Positions 1 through 6,209 of a stretch of DNA of 40,630 bases are shown piece by piece. A model generated the notes under the pieces. It saw nothing but the letters and a program-made list of their open reading frames with translations, was not told the DNA's origin and did no database searches. The position numbers and the translations under genes were made by a program. This stretch comes from an archaeon BMS3Abin17 (GTDB lineage: Archaea; Nanobdellota; Nanobdellia; Pacearchaeales; GW2011-AR1), in contig BDTJ01000007.1 in the NCBI GenBank assembly GCA_002897655.1, forward strand, positions 1 to 40,630, written 5' to 3'. Each line of letters starts with the position of its first letter. Position 1 is the stretch's first letter.

Positions 1-124
1 TTTACTTTACTCTTGCTCCCTGTAAATGGGAGGTTCAAAATTTTTAATTTTGTTACCTGTCATTTACTTTACTCTTGCTCCCTGTAAATGGGAGGTTCAA
101 AATTTTTAATTTTGTTACCTGTCA
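1..124. repeat. Two perfect tandem copies of a 62-bp unit
   Basis: Positions 1-62 and 63-124 are identical, and the array may continue beyond the left edge. Each unit can fold into two hairpins: ctccc/gggag (16-20 with 28-32 in copy 1) and a longer one, aggt-t-caaaatt / aattttg-tt-acct (31-42 with 46-58). There is no spacer variation, so this is not a CRISPR array. No open frame of note crosses it. The function is unknown. Confidence 0.9.
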
Positions 125-159
125 TTTGTTTTTTCAAAGCTTTTGCTAATGCAGAAAAA

Positions 160-310
160 AAGATAATCTGCTGTCTGGGAACAGCAGAAAACTTTCAGAG
201 AAAGTTTTCCTTTTTTTCTGACTCAGAAACTTTAAACCTAGAAAGTTTCTGATTTTTAGGTGATTTTTATGAAATTAGAACAGAAAATCTGTCCAGACTT
301 AGTCTAATTT
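160..310. other. Cluster of consecutive hairpins in non-coding DNA
   Basis: No gene is seen between the tandem repeat and the CDS at 447. The stretch holds back-to-back perfect inverted repeats: tctgctgt/acagcaga (167-174, 181-188), gaaaacttt/aaagttttc (187-195, 201-209), cagaaacttt/aaagtttctg (224-233, 242-251), and aaattaga/tctaattt (272-279, 303-310). The last encloses two small stems, acaga/tctgt and agact/agtct. The first two stems overlap by two bases, so they compete. This could be a structured RNA or the 3' region of a transcript from the left. I do not recognise an RNA family. Confidence 0.5.
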
Positions 311-361
311 ACTCCATAAAAAAGTCATTCTCCTTTATAAATCTTTCCGCTTTAAAAAAGC

Positions 362-424
362 ATTTTACCGACGGTAAAATTAAGAAAGACTATGAATAAT
401 ACAGCAAGACAACAATATTTAAAA
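362..424 (+). promoter_or_regulatory. Inverted repeat and TATA box before the 96-aa gene
   Basis: A perfect inverted repeat attttacc-gac-ggtaaaat lies at 362-380. A TATA-like tatttaaaag lies at 415-424, about 25-30 bases before the ATG at 447, the spacing expected for a leaderless or nearly leaderless archaeal transcript. The inverted repeat could be an operator or a terminator stem for an upstream transcript. Confidence 0.5.
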
Positions 425-446
425 GATTCTATTTACATAGGATTAT

Positions 447-737
447 ATGAAAAAGAGAATGATATCACTTATAATTTTGCTCATAATTTTAGTGGGAACA
501 CTTGGTTTTATATCAAACAATCTTGCAAAAAAATACATTACTGGGAGTGCTATTGAGGATTTTCAATACTCTTACACAAAAGCAATTTGCAATGAGACAA
601 ACTTCTGCCAGGATTATGAAATTGTCTGTAAAGGAAATGGGCTTGTTAGACAGACTCCTGTAACAGGTGCGTTCTTACAGCAAGATGCTGGCTGGAAAGA
701 CCCAAGAGACAAAGATGCCATAAAAAAAATCTGCTAA
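447..737 (+). CDS. Small membrane-anchored protein with TG motif (96 aa)
   Basis: The protein starts with a short basic stretch and one hydrophobic helix (about residues 5-26), so it is probably anchored in the membrane with its C-terminal part outside. The sequence ITGSA follows the helix; the same [ILM]-T-G-x-[AV] motif recurs beside membrane helices elsewhere in this window. The exposed part has four cysteines (in AICNE, NFCQD, IVCKG and the final residue) that could form two disulfides. A TATA box sits about 28 bases upstream. Its stop codon overlaps the stop of the convergent U32 gene by three bases. I recognise the layout as common in DPANN archaea but cannot assign a function. Confidence 0.75.
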   Translation: MKKRMISLIILLIILVGTLGFISNNLAKKYITGSAIEDFQYSYTKAICNETNFCQDYEIVCKGNGLVRQTPVTGAFLQQDAGWKDPRDKDAIKKIC

Positions 738-1891
738 AGATTTGATACCTCTTCCTTTATTTTCTTCAAGGCATTGGCATAATCCTCAAATTCCTGTGGA
801 TTTTCTATTTTCATAACTTTTTTTGATATTTCAGCGCAATAATTGCAATCTCCACATCCAGAACTGCAATCATGATTTTTAAAGAACTCTAAAAAGCCAT
901 CTAATTTCTTATTATCAATCTGCATTGTTGGGACAGGTATTTCAGAGAGAACATCTCCATTTATCTTTTCATAAGCTTCAGGAAGTTTTTTCTTTAGCTG
1001 GTTAAGAAAAACTTGGGGCTTAGGAAGATAATAAAACAAATCATTAAGATTGCCTTCATACTTTTGATTAGAATATGCCTCTACTATCTTTAGAATTTTA
1101 TCAGTAGGCATTCTCCTGTCAATAATCTTAAAATACTCAATACCAAGCGCTTCATACTCTTTTAAGTCCTCTGGCCTTATCCATCTGCTTTTAATGAATT
1201 CAACAATATCTAATGCCTTGACTAGGCTACAAGAAATTTTTGGATAATCAATATAAGTTACATAACTTCCATTAGGATTTTGGCAGACATGGTTTGGGTG
1301 ACTAAGATGATAAAACATCATTGTACACTGGTTTATGCAATCAAGATTTACAAAAACACATAAATCAGACTTAACAGCTTTTTTTATTTCCTTAAGGACC
1401 TTAAAATCCCTATTACACCTTCTTCTTAAAACTATTCTACCTGCACCAAGATTCTCAAATCTCTTAGCTTCAATAGGAGTTGCAACCCCTCCTTGGACAG
1501 ATATATTAACATTTACATGGGGATACTTTTTCTTTATATGCTCAAGAAGGATAGGGATTCCTATAGTAATAGAATCAGCACCTGCTGAAACAATCCAAGA
1601 GATATACTCTGAAATCTTACTTCTTCCCGGTATTGTATATTCTTGATTCATTAATGAACCTGCATTCATAATATAATTAAATTTTATTCCCTTAGATTTA
1701 GCAAGTCTGATGTGCTCTTCAGCCTGCTCTCTTGTTACTTGTGGAAGCCCAAAAGGAGCTCTTCCTCCCGGAACAATGCCAAAGGGCAAAGACCCAAAAA
1801 CTTCATAAATATTATGGTTTTTCTCATTAATTCTTGCTAAGCCTTCAATAAGTTCATTATCCCAATTTGTAGGCACACATAATTTCATCAT
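734..1891 (-). CDS. U32-family protein with Fe-S type cysteines
   Basis: This 385-aa protein resembles the U32 family, named as peptidases but including RNA and cofactor hydroxylation proteins such as RlhA, TrhP and UbiU/UbiV. It has the family's TIM-barrel flavour (GADSITIGIP, NISVQGGVATP, AGRIVLRRR), a cysteine set in its centre (about C159, C185, C189, C203, C221), and a C-terminal CSSGCGDCNYC cluster (about C342-C352) that looks like an iron-sulfur site. It is the last gene of the radical SAM operon. The upstream ligase stop and this ATG overlap as TGATG, and a strong aaaggagg precedes it. The first ATG at 1891 is chosen; a second ATG follows directly. Whether it is a peptidase or a hydroxylase cannot be told. 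Confidence 0.8.
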   Translation of the reverse strand: MMKLCVPTNWDNELIEGLARINEKNHNIYEVFGSLPFGIVPGGRAPFGLPQVTREQAEEHIRLAKSKGIKFNYIMNAGSLMNQEYTIPGRSKISEYISWIVSAGADSITIGIPILLEHIKKKYPHVNVNISVQGGVATPIEAKRFENLGAGRIVLRRRCNRDFKVLKEIKKAVKSDLCVFVNLDCINQCTMMFYHLSHPNHVCQNPNGSYVTYIDYPKISCSLVKALDIVEFIKSRWIRPEDLKEYEALGIEYFKIIDRRMPTDKILKIVEAYSNQKYEGNLNDLFYYLPKPQVFLNQLKKKLPEAYEKINGDVLSEIPVPTMQIDNKKLDGFLEFFKNHDCSSGCGDCNYCAEISKKVMKIENPQEFEDYANALKKIKEEVSNL

Positions 1892-3111
1892 CAAACCTCC
1901 TTTATTCTGTGATCAATAACACTAAGTGTCTTATATCCTTTTTCCTCTAATTCAGAAATAAACTTAACTTCTAATGGAAGTAAGGCTCCTTTTTCAACAC
2001 CATCTGCCCAATTATAACTTGGAGTAATCATTAAGTTTTCCATTAACTTCACATCAACCCCTCCTTTATCTTCTCCTAATATCTTCAAAACTAATTTTGG
2101 ATATAATTTATCATCTCTTATCTCTTCATAAATATGAACCTGATAATCTTTATAACCTGAAGAGGAAACTGCCTGATCAATATTTCTTTTTAGAATATTA
2201 ATCCCCCCAACCCTAATTATATCAAATTCAATTCTTCCTAATATGGTAAATATCTTGCTACTTCCACACCCACATTCAGCTTGCCTTAAATCAACTAAAT
2301 CTCCTGTCTTGTATCTTATCAAAGGAAATGCAGAATCTCCCCATAAAGAGCTTATAATCAGTTCTCCTCTGCCAAATTCTTCAATATTCCCATTTTCAGG
2401 CAAAATTTCATATTTTAGAAATTCCTCAGAAACAACATGATAATCTTCTGTATCTTTAAAATACTTGCACTGCCAACCTAAATTAGAAAACTCAGTCATT
2501 CCAGATAGTTTTCTTATTGAAGCATTTGGATAATATTTTTTGAGTTGTTGTTTTGTTAAATCAGAAGTGCCCTCCCCTGCAAAAACAATTAATTTTATCT
2601 TATCATACCCTATTCTCTCTAAAATTTCTCCTAATTTAAGGGCAATAGCCGGGAAAGTTCTGATGCAGTTTAAATTTAATTTAAAAACCATATCTGCTGC
2701 TTGTTGCAGATTATAAATATCCCCTTCTACAAATACATAATCCTTATACGCCTCAACATGCCTTCCTGGAAAATTCAAAGGAAACAAGGACATTATTCTT
2801 GCGTCTTGAGGATAATTCTCCCTAACACTTAAATCCATTTTTTTATCTCTCATCTCAACATCTTTTTTAGAAAAGTAAATATTAAGGGATTCTTCTGTTG
2901 TCCCTGTTGTCATCTTAATCTCAGCTATCTCATCCTCAGAAACAAAAAGAAACTTTCTCCCAGGATTCTCATAATCCTTTATCTGTTTTTTTGAAATACA
3001 AGGAATATTTTTCCACTCACTTAAATCAACACCCTTATAGAACTCTCTATAAAAATCACAGGATTCATTCTTCATAACATAATCTATAATTTGTTTTTCA
3101 GATGGTTTCAT
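1891..3111 (-). CDS. PaaK-like AMP-forming adenylating ligase
   Basis: This protein of about 406 aa belongs to the ANL superfamily and resembles phenylacetate-CoA ligase. Visible motifs are the P-loop-like MTTGTTEES, an AGEGTS segment, GMTEF (the adenine-binding YG/MTE motif), RYKTGDLV with the ribose-binding aspartate, and GRIEFDIIRVGGINI at the hinge to the C-terminal domain. Such enzymes adenylate a carboxylate and pass it to a thiol or amine. The start is uncertain: ATG at 3111 lies one base after the upstream stop with gggag about 10 bases before it, while an in-frame ATG at 3135 overlaps the radical SAM gene and lacks a ribosome site. It sits between the radical SAM and U32 genes in one transcription unit, so its substrate may be part of that pathway. 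The true substrate is unknown. Confidence 0.8.
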   Translation of the reverse strand: MKPSEKQIIDYVMKNESCDFYREFYKGVDLSEWKNIPCISKKQIKDYENPGRKFLFVSEDEIAEIKMTTGTTEESLNIYFSKKDVEMRDKKMDLSVRENYPQDARIMSLFPLNFPGRHVEAYKDYVFVEGDIYNLQQAADMVFKLNLNCIRTFPAIALKLGEILERIGYDKIKLIVFAGEGTSDLTKQQLKKYYPNASIRKLSGMTEFSNLGWQCKYFKDTEDYHVVSEEFLKYEILPENGNIEEFGRGELIISSLWGDSAFPLIRYKTGDLVDLRQAECGCGSSKIFTILGRIEFDIIRVGGINILKRNIDQAVSSSGYKDYQVHIYEEIRDDKLYPKLVLKILGEDKGGVDVKLMENLMITPSYNWADGVEKGALLPLEVKFISELEEKGYKTLSVIDHRIKEV

Positions 3112-3112
3112 A

Positions 3113-4126
3113 TTAAAAATTCTCCCAGTTTGCATGAGCAGCTTCTACAACTTCTTTTGCCATATCAAGATTAATAGTTATTCTGTCATTTGTATAAAGC
3201 TGATACAAGTCTCTGTATTTATCTGGTGTAAGTCTTATTGTCACGCTGGTACATCCTATACCAGTTCCATCTATCTGGCCTCCTTTCTTTAGATATTCAT
3301 AAGGTGAACATGCAGGCATACAAACACTTGGATTAATTAATCTGGAAATTCCCACTACTTTAAATGAATAAAACAAATCGCCTGCTTTTTCATTTTCTAA
3401 TTCAGTTCCTTTATTGGGTATAAATGGGCATGCACTAGCCATTGGAGTGGGTTGTAGGTTCTTTATCATTAAAATATCATTGGCTATATCTTCATCTGTC
3501 TGTCCAGGCAACCCTATGATAAAGCCTGTGCCCAAACCCAAACCAACTTTTTTTATAAGGTGTGCACAATTTAATCTTTTTTCAAGTGTAGAGTGTGGCC
3601 TGTATTTTTTGTAAAGCTCAGGATTGGATGTCTCAAATTTAAGAATATATTTATCTGCTCCAGCATCTTTTAATGCCTGATACTCTTTTTCTGTTCTTTC
3701 ACCATTGCAACAGATTATCTCGGCATCTGGCATTTCTGATTTTATCCTTTTTATTGCCGGAATCATATAATCAAGAAAAAGAGGGTCTTCTCCTGTCTGA
3801 AGAAGTATCATCTTGATATCATGATTATATCCCTTCCATGCAGACTTCACAATTTCGTCTGCACTCATTCTGTACCTGGGTAATTTTTCATTGCCGGCAT
3901 TCATAGAACAATATAAACATTTAGCTCTGCAATAATTAGATGCCTCAACAACACCCCTAACAACAAATTTTTCCATATATTTGCTTCTTACCTCTCTTGC
4001 TTTCCTAAATAATTCTTCTGCATCTTTTTCATCAAATTTAAGCATCTCTACAATATTATCTTTATCCATACTAAAAAGATTTGTGTAATGTTCAGTTTTT
4101 AGTAATTCTCTTGTTTTTTCCCTCAT
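3113..4126 (-). CDS. Radical SAM enzyme, HydE/PylB/BioB-like
   Basis: This 337-aa protein has the radical SAM cluster motif CRAKCLYC (C66, C70, C73; CX3CX2C), the GED segment in LLQTGEDP, GFIIGLPGQT in the barrel, and ACPFIPNKGT near the end, as in the biotin synthase/HydE/PylB branch. C-terminal cysteines (VCMPAC and GIGC) might ligate a second cluster, but this is not certain. The family does radical chemistry on small molecules or peptides using S-adenosylmethionine. Its ATG overlaps the stop of the 73-aa tail protein as ATGA, so the two are translationally coupled, which points to functional pairing. No hydrogenase genes or pyrrolysine genes (pylC, pylD, pylS) are nearby, so HydE or PylB itself is unlikely. 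Confidence 0.88.
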   Translation of the reverse strand: MREKTRELLKTEHYTNLFSMDKDNIVEMLKFDEKDAEELFRKAREVRSKYMEKFVVRGVVEASNYCRAKCLYCSMNAGNEKLPRYRMSADEIVKSAWKGYNHDIKMILLQTGEDPLFLDYMIPAIKRIKSEMPDAEIICCNGERTEKEYQALKDAGADKYILKFETSNPELYKKYRPHSTLEKRLNCAHLIKKVGLGLGTGFIIGLPGQTDEDIANDILMIKNLQPTPMASACPFIPNKGTELENEKAGDLFYSFKVVGISRLINPSVCMPACSPYEYLKKGGQIDGTGIGCTSVTIRLTPDKYRDLYQLYTNDRITINLDMAKEVVEAAHANWENF

Positions 4127-4344
4127 CTTAAAACAGCTTCACCCCCTCCACATCCTAAGTGATAAACCTGGCCAGCTTTCTTTTTTTTACAAGAACTAAT
4201 ACTTTTCACAAGTCTTTTTTTAGAAGCAGAAACACTTTCTTGACCAATATATCTTGTAATTACCTTACCCTCTTTTTTAACACTCTTATACAAATAAGGA
4301 CCGTATAATTTTCCGTTTTTTTTAATATACCTCTTATAGACCAT
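4123..4344 (-). CDS. 73-aa protein with MVYK domain and C-terminal CGG tail (candidate precursor)
   Basis: Residues 1-34 form a basic, tyrosine-rich domain (K-L-Y-G-P-Y, then G-K-V-I-T-R-Y-I-G). Residues 35-60 are a basic linker. The protein ends in YHLGCGGGEAVLR with a single tail cysteine at C65. The N-terminal domain and tail recur in the 145-aa protein upstream (tail YYQGCGGAEAILD). The gene is first in an operon with radical SAM, ligase and U32 genes and overlaps the radical SAM start by four bases. Small size, a conserved tail behind a conserved leader-like domain, and coupling to a radical SAM enzyme are what a RiPP precursor or other modified peptide would look like. It could instead be a regulator or a scaffold. 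No transmembrane segment is seen. Confidence 0.75.
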   Translation of the reverse strand: MVYKRYIKKNGKLYGPYLYKSVKKEGKVITRYIGQESVSASKKRLVKSISSCKKKKAGQVYHLGCGGGEAVLR

Positions 4345-4349
4345 TATAC

Positions 4350-4390
4350 CCTCTTGTAATAAAAGAGGTAGGGTAAACCAGCTTTATAAA
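4350..4390 (-). promoter_or_regulatory. Promoter of the radical SAM operon with shared TTACNNTAC element
   Basis: On the minus strand a TATA box tttataaa (4383-4390) is followed by ttaccctacctc (4365-4376) and then a gaggg ribosome site just before the ATG at 4344. The same kind of element sits at the same place before the other two MVYK-domain genes. A short inverted repeat cctctt/aagagg (about 4350-4368) overlaps the likely start of transcription. Confidence 0.6.
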
Positions 4391-4455
4391 GATTACTGCA
4401 TTTAAACGGATAACAATAGTAAATATGATAGAAATTAAATTATTATTTACACTAC

Positions 4456-4893
4456 CTAATCTAAAATAGCCTCTGCACCACCACAACCCTGGTAATAAGC
4501 AACAGTGCATTGTTCAACCAATGTATCAATCACCCTATCTTCTGGAGGTTTTTGCTCCCAAAATTGTGTTATATCAAGCCCCAGAACCTCAACCTTAATA
4601 ATCTTCTTTTTAAGATTATTAATAATCAATCCCAAGTTAGAATTTTGATTATCTTGTTTCTCATTAATTTGGTTTAAAGGCAATGAAAAGAGTGCTATCA
4701 CTAAAACAATTATCGGCAAAGAAATAAAGAATGTTTTAAAGAACTTTTTCAAAGAACTCTTTTTTTTCATAGACTTAGTTTCCTTACACGGACCAACATA
4801 TTCTGTAATTACCTTACCATTTTGCTTAATGCTTTTATAATAGTAAGGACCGTATAATTTTCCACCCCTCTTAATATACTTTTTATAAACCAT
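4456..4893 (-). CDS. 145-aa membrane-anchored MVYK-domain protein with C-terminal CGG tail
   Basis: Residues 1-34 match the N-terminal domain of the 73-aa neighbour almost residue for residue. A basic stretch leads to one transmembrane helix (about 51-72), then a region of about 60 residues and the tail YYQGCGGAEAILD, with C137 in the same position relative to the end as C65 in the 73-aa protein. By the positive-inside rule the N-terminal domain is cytoplasmic and the tail outside, unless processed. Another cysteine (C129) lies shortly before. It has its own TATA box and is separated from the operon by about 110 bases. I take it to be a second substrate or partner of the modification enzymes; this is inference. 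Confidence 0.75.
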   Translation of the reverse strand: MVYKKYIKRGGKLYGPYYYKSIKQNGKVITEYVGPCKETKSMKKKSSLKKFFKTFFISLPIIVLVIALFSLPLNQINEKQDNQNSNLGLIINNLKKKIIKVEVLGLDITQFWEQKPPEDRVIDTLVEQCTVAYYQGCGGAEAILD

Positions 4894-4914
4894 TTCTCTT
4901 TATATTAACAATAA

Positions 4915-4935
4915 GTGGTAAGGTAACTATTTAAG
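4915..4935 (-). promoter_or_regulatory. Promoter of the 145-aa gene with shared TTACNNTAC element
   Basis: On the minus strand cttaaatag (TATA, about 4927-4935) runs straight into ttaccttaccac (4915-4926), about 22 bases before the ATG. It resembles the element at 4365-4376 and is closest to that at 28067-28087, where tttaaatagttac is also found. Confidence 0.55.
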
Positions 4936-4953
4936 ATTTGCGATATCTAAGAA

Positions 4954-5127
4954 TTAAGTTGTGCTTTCCTTTTTCTTTTTAGTCTTCCACCTGACTTTTC
5001 TTCTCTTCATCTTCATATTTTTTCTGCATTTTGAAGAACAAAGATAATTAATCTTTCCGTCATTCATTACAAGAGTTAATCCTCTAGGAGATTCATACTG
5101 TTGCCCGCAATAAACACATTTTGGCAT
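4954..5127 (-). CDS. rpl24e: Ribosomal protein L24e
   Basis: This 57-aa protein of the large ribosomal subunit begins MPKCVYCGQQYESPRG and has the zinc-binding cysteines CxxC (C4, C7) and CxxxC (C30, C34), followed by a very basic tail ending in ESTT. The length is normal for the archaeal protein. It follows L7Ae and S28e on the same strand, an order well known in archaea (L7Ae-S28e-L24e). A region of about 130 bases with three hairpins separates it from S28e. Confidence 0.95.
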   Translation of the reverse strand: MPKCVYCGQQYESPRGLTLVMNDGKINYLCSSKCRKNMKMKRRKVRWKTKKKKESTT

Positions 5128-5229
5128 ATTTAAATTTCTTGAATTTAAATGCTCGAGAAATTGAGAATTTCTCGTTGTTTCAAAACTCCTTGCCCCTGCA
5201 TCTGTGCGAAGGCACAGTTTGGAGTTTTG
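5128..5229. other. Three consecutive hairpins between L24e and S28e
   Basis: Three perfect stems follow one another: atttaaatt/aatttaaat (5128-5136, 5142-5150), cgagaaatt/aatttctcg with a 3-base loop (5154-5162, 5166-5174), and caaaactcc/ggagttttg (5181-5189, 5221-5229). The last encloses ctgtgc-gaag-gcacag (5202-5217). They lie in the spacer of a ribosomal-protein operon and may process, terminate or regulate the transcript. The middle one resembles the hairpin at 8505-8523. Confidence 0.5.
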
Positions 5230-5256
5230 AATGCACTTAACAAATTTAATTCCATC

Positions 5257-5544
5257 TTAAGTATAAGCTCCTTTTGATACTTTTGACTTAATTCTTCTTG
5301 CCTCAATTTCTGTTTCTCTAAGCATTAAAGTATCTCCAATCCTAATTGGTCCTTTTACATTTCTCCTCATGCTCCTCCCCTGATCTCTTCCTGCCTGAAC
5401 AGTGCACTTAACCTGTGTAATCTCTCCTCTAAAACCAGTTCTTCCAATAAGCTCATCAACAATTGCAGGAACGACTTCTCCTAAAATCTTATCCTTTCCT
5501 TTAGTGGATTGCTGCTGAGATTGCTTTGGTTTTTGTGATTTCAT
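5257..5544 (-). CDS. rps28e: Ribosomal protein S28e
   Basis: The 95-aa protein of the small subunit has the family core: [19 protein letters not shown], then [20 protein letters not shown] and TEIEARR. The core is an OB-fold near the mRNA channel. Compared with a typical archaeal S28e of about 70 residues it has a lysine/glutamine-rich N-terminal extension of about 20 residues and a short C-terminal tail. It lies between L7Ae and L24e, the standard archaeal order. Confidence 0.95.
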   Translation of the reverse strand: MKSQKPKQSQQQSTKGKDKILGEVVPAIVDELIGRTGFRGEITQVKCTVQAGRDQGRSMRRNVKGPIRIGDTLMLRETEIEARRIKSKVSKGAYT

Positions 5545-5606
5545 TTTTTAATTAATTAACTCTCCCTTAAGGTAATTCTACGTTTTTAAATTGAATCATT
5601 TCCATC

Positions 5607-5906
5607 TTATTTCAATCCAGCAATATCTTTTGCTGCGTCTCCAGCCTCAATTATTACAACAGAAGATGCTGATACAGGAAGTCCAACTGAAATTCCTAAT
5701 TTTTGTTTGCTATCAACTTCCTTGCACTTAACCCCTTTTTCTTTACATAAGACTGGTATATGTTGAATAATTTCTTTTGGTTCTACATCAGAAGCATAAG
5801 CAACTAACTGAGCTGTTCCTCTCTCAATAGCTTTGGTAACCTCGTTAGTTCCTTTCTCTATTTTCCCTGTTTTCTTTGCTTTCTCTAGTATGTTATATAT
5901 ATCCAT
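5607..5906 (-). CDS. rpl7ae: Ribosomal protein L7Ae
   Basis: This is a 99-aa L7Ae/L30e-family RNA-binding protein. In archaea it binds kink-turns in 23S rRNA, box C/D and H/ACA guide RNAs and RNase P. The segments GTNEVTKAIERGTAQLVAYASDVEP and LGISVGLPVSASSVVI are diagnostic. The ATG at 5906 gives the normal start, MDIYNILEKAKKTG; an in-frame GTG at 5954 would add 16 unlike residues and is rejected. It heads the S28e-L24e group. L7Ae is known in archaea to regulate its own mRNA through a kink-turn in the leader; the leader here (5907 to about 5975) has a gatgaa and a tgagga that could form one, but I cannot confirm it. Confidence 0.95.
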   Translation of the reverse strand: MDIYNILEKAKKTGKIEKGTNEVTKAIERGTAQLVAYASDVEPKEIIQHIPVLCKEKGVKCKEVDSKQKLGISVGLPVSASSVVIIEAGDAAKDIAGLK

Positions 5907-5954
5907 TTTATTTAACCAGCCTTGAACCCTAAGAAAAGAACGATAAATCCTCAC

Positions 5955-6209
5955 TTAATGTTCATCGGATAATTTATTTAGAAAAAGATGGTTTTTAAAA
6001 CTTCCGTAAGCATTGCTTTGGAAATTCTAGAAATTTTTAATTTCTAAAGTTTGCTACATAATCTTAATCACTTAAAACCAAGTCATAACGACCAATTCTT
6101 AAGAATCCTTGTACTTTTAGAGATTTAATAAAATGACTCTCATTATTTATCAAAATTAGAAAAAAAGGGTTAATATCTAAAGATAAGGGTAATTGGCCTT
6201 ATTTATATT
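5955..6209. other. Intergenic region between L7Ae and Kae1 with a hairpin
   Basis: No gene is seen in these 255 bases. A perfect stem tagaaatt/aatttcta with a 3-base loop lies at 6028-6046. A TATA-like tttttaaaaa on the minus strand near 5990-6000 may serve L7Ae. The rest looks like plain AT-rich spacer. Confidence 0.45.

Noticed and set aside
1-124. Possible CRISPR array at the left edge
   Set aside because: The whole 62-bp unit is repeated without any variable spacer, and no cas gene is present in the window.
3113-4126. Assignment of the radical SAM protein as HydE, PylB or BioB proper
   Set aside because: No hydrogenase, pyrrolysine or biotin genes are nearby, and the coupling to a small tail protein points to another substrate.
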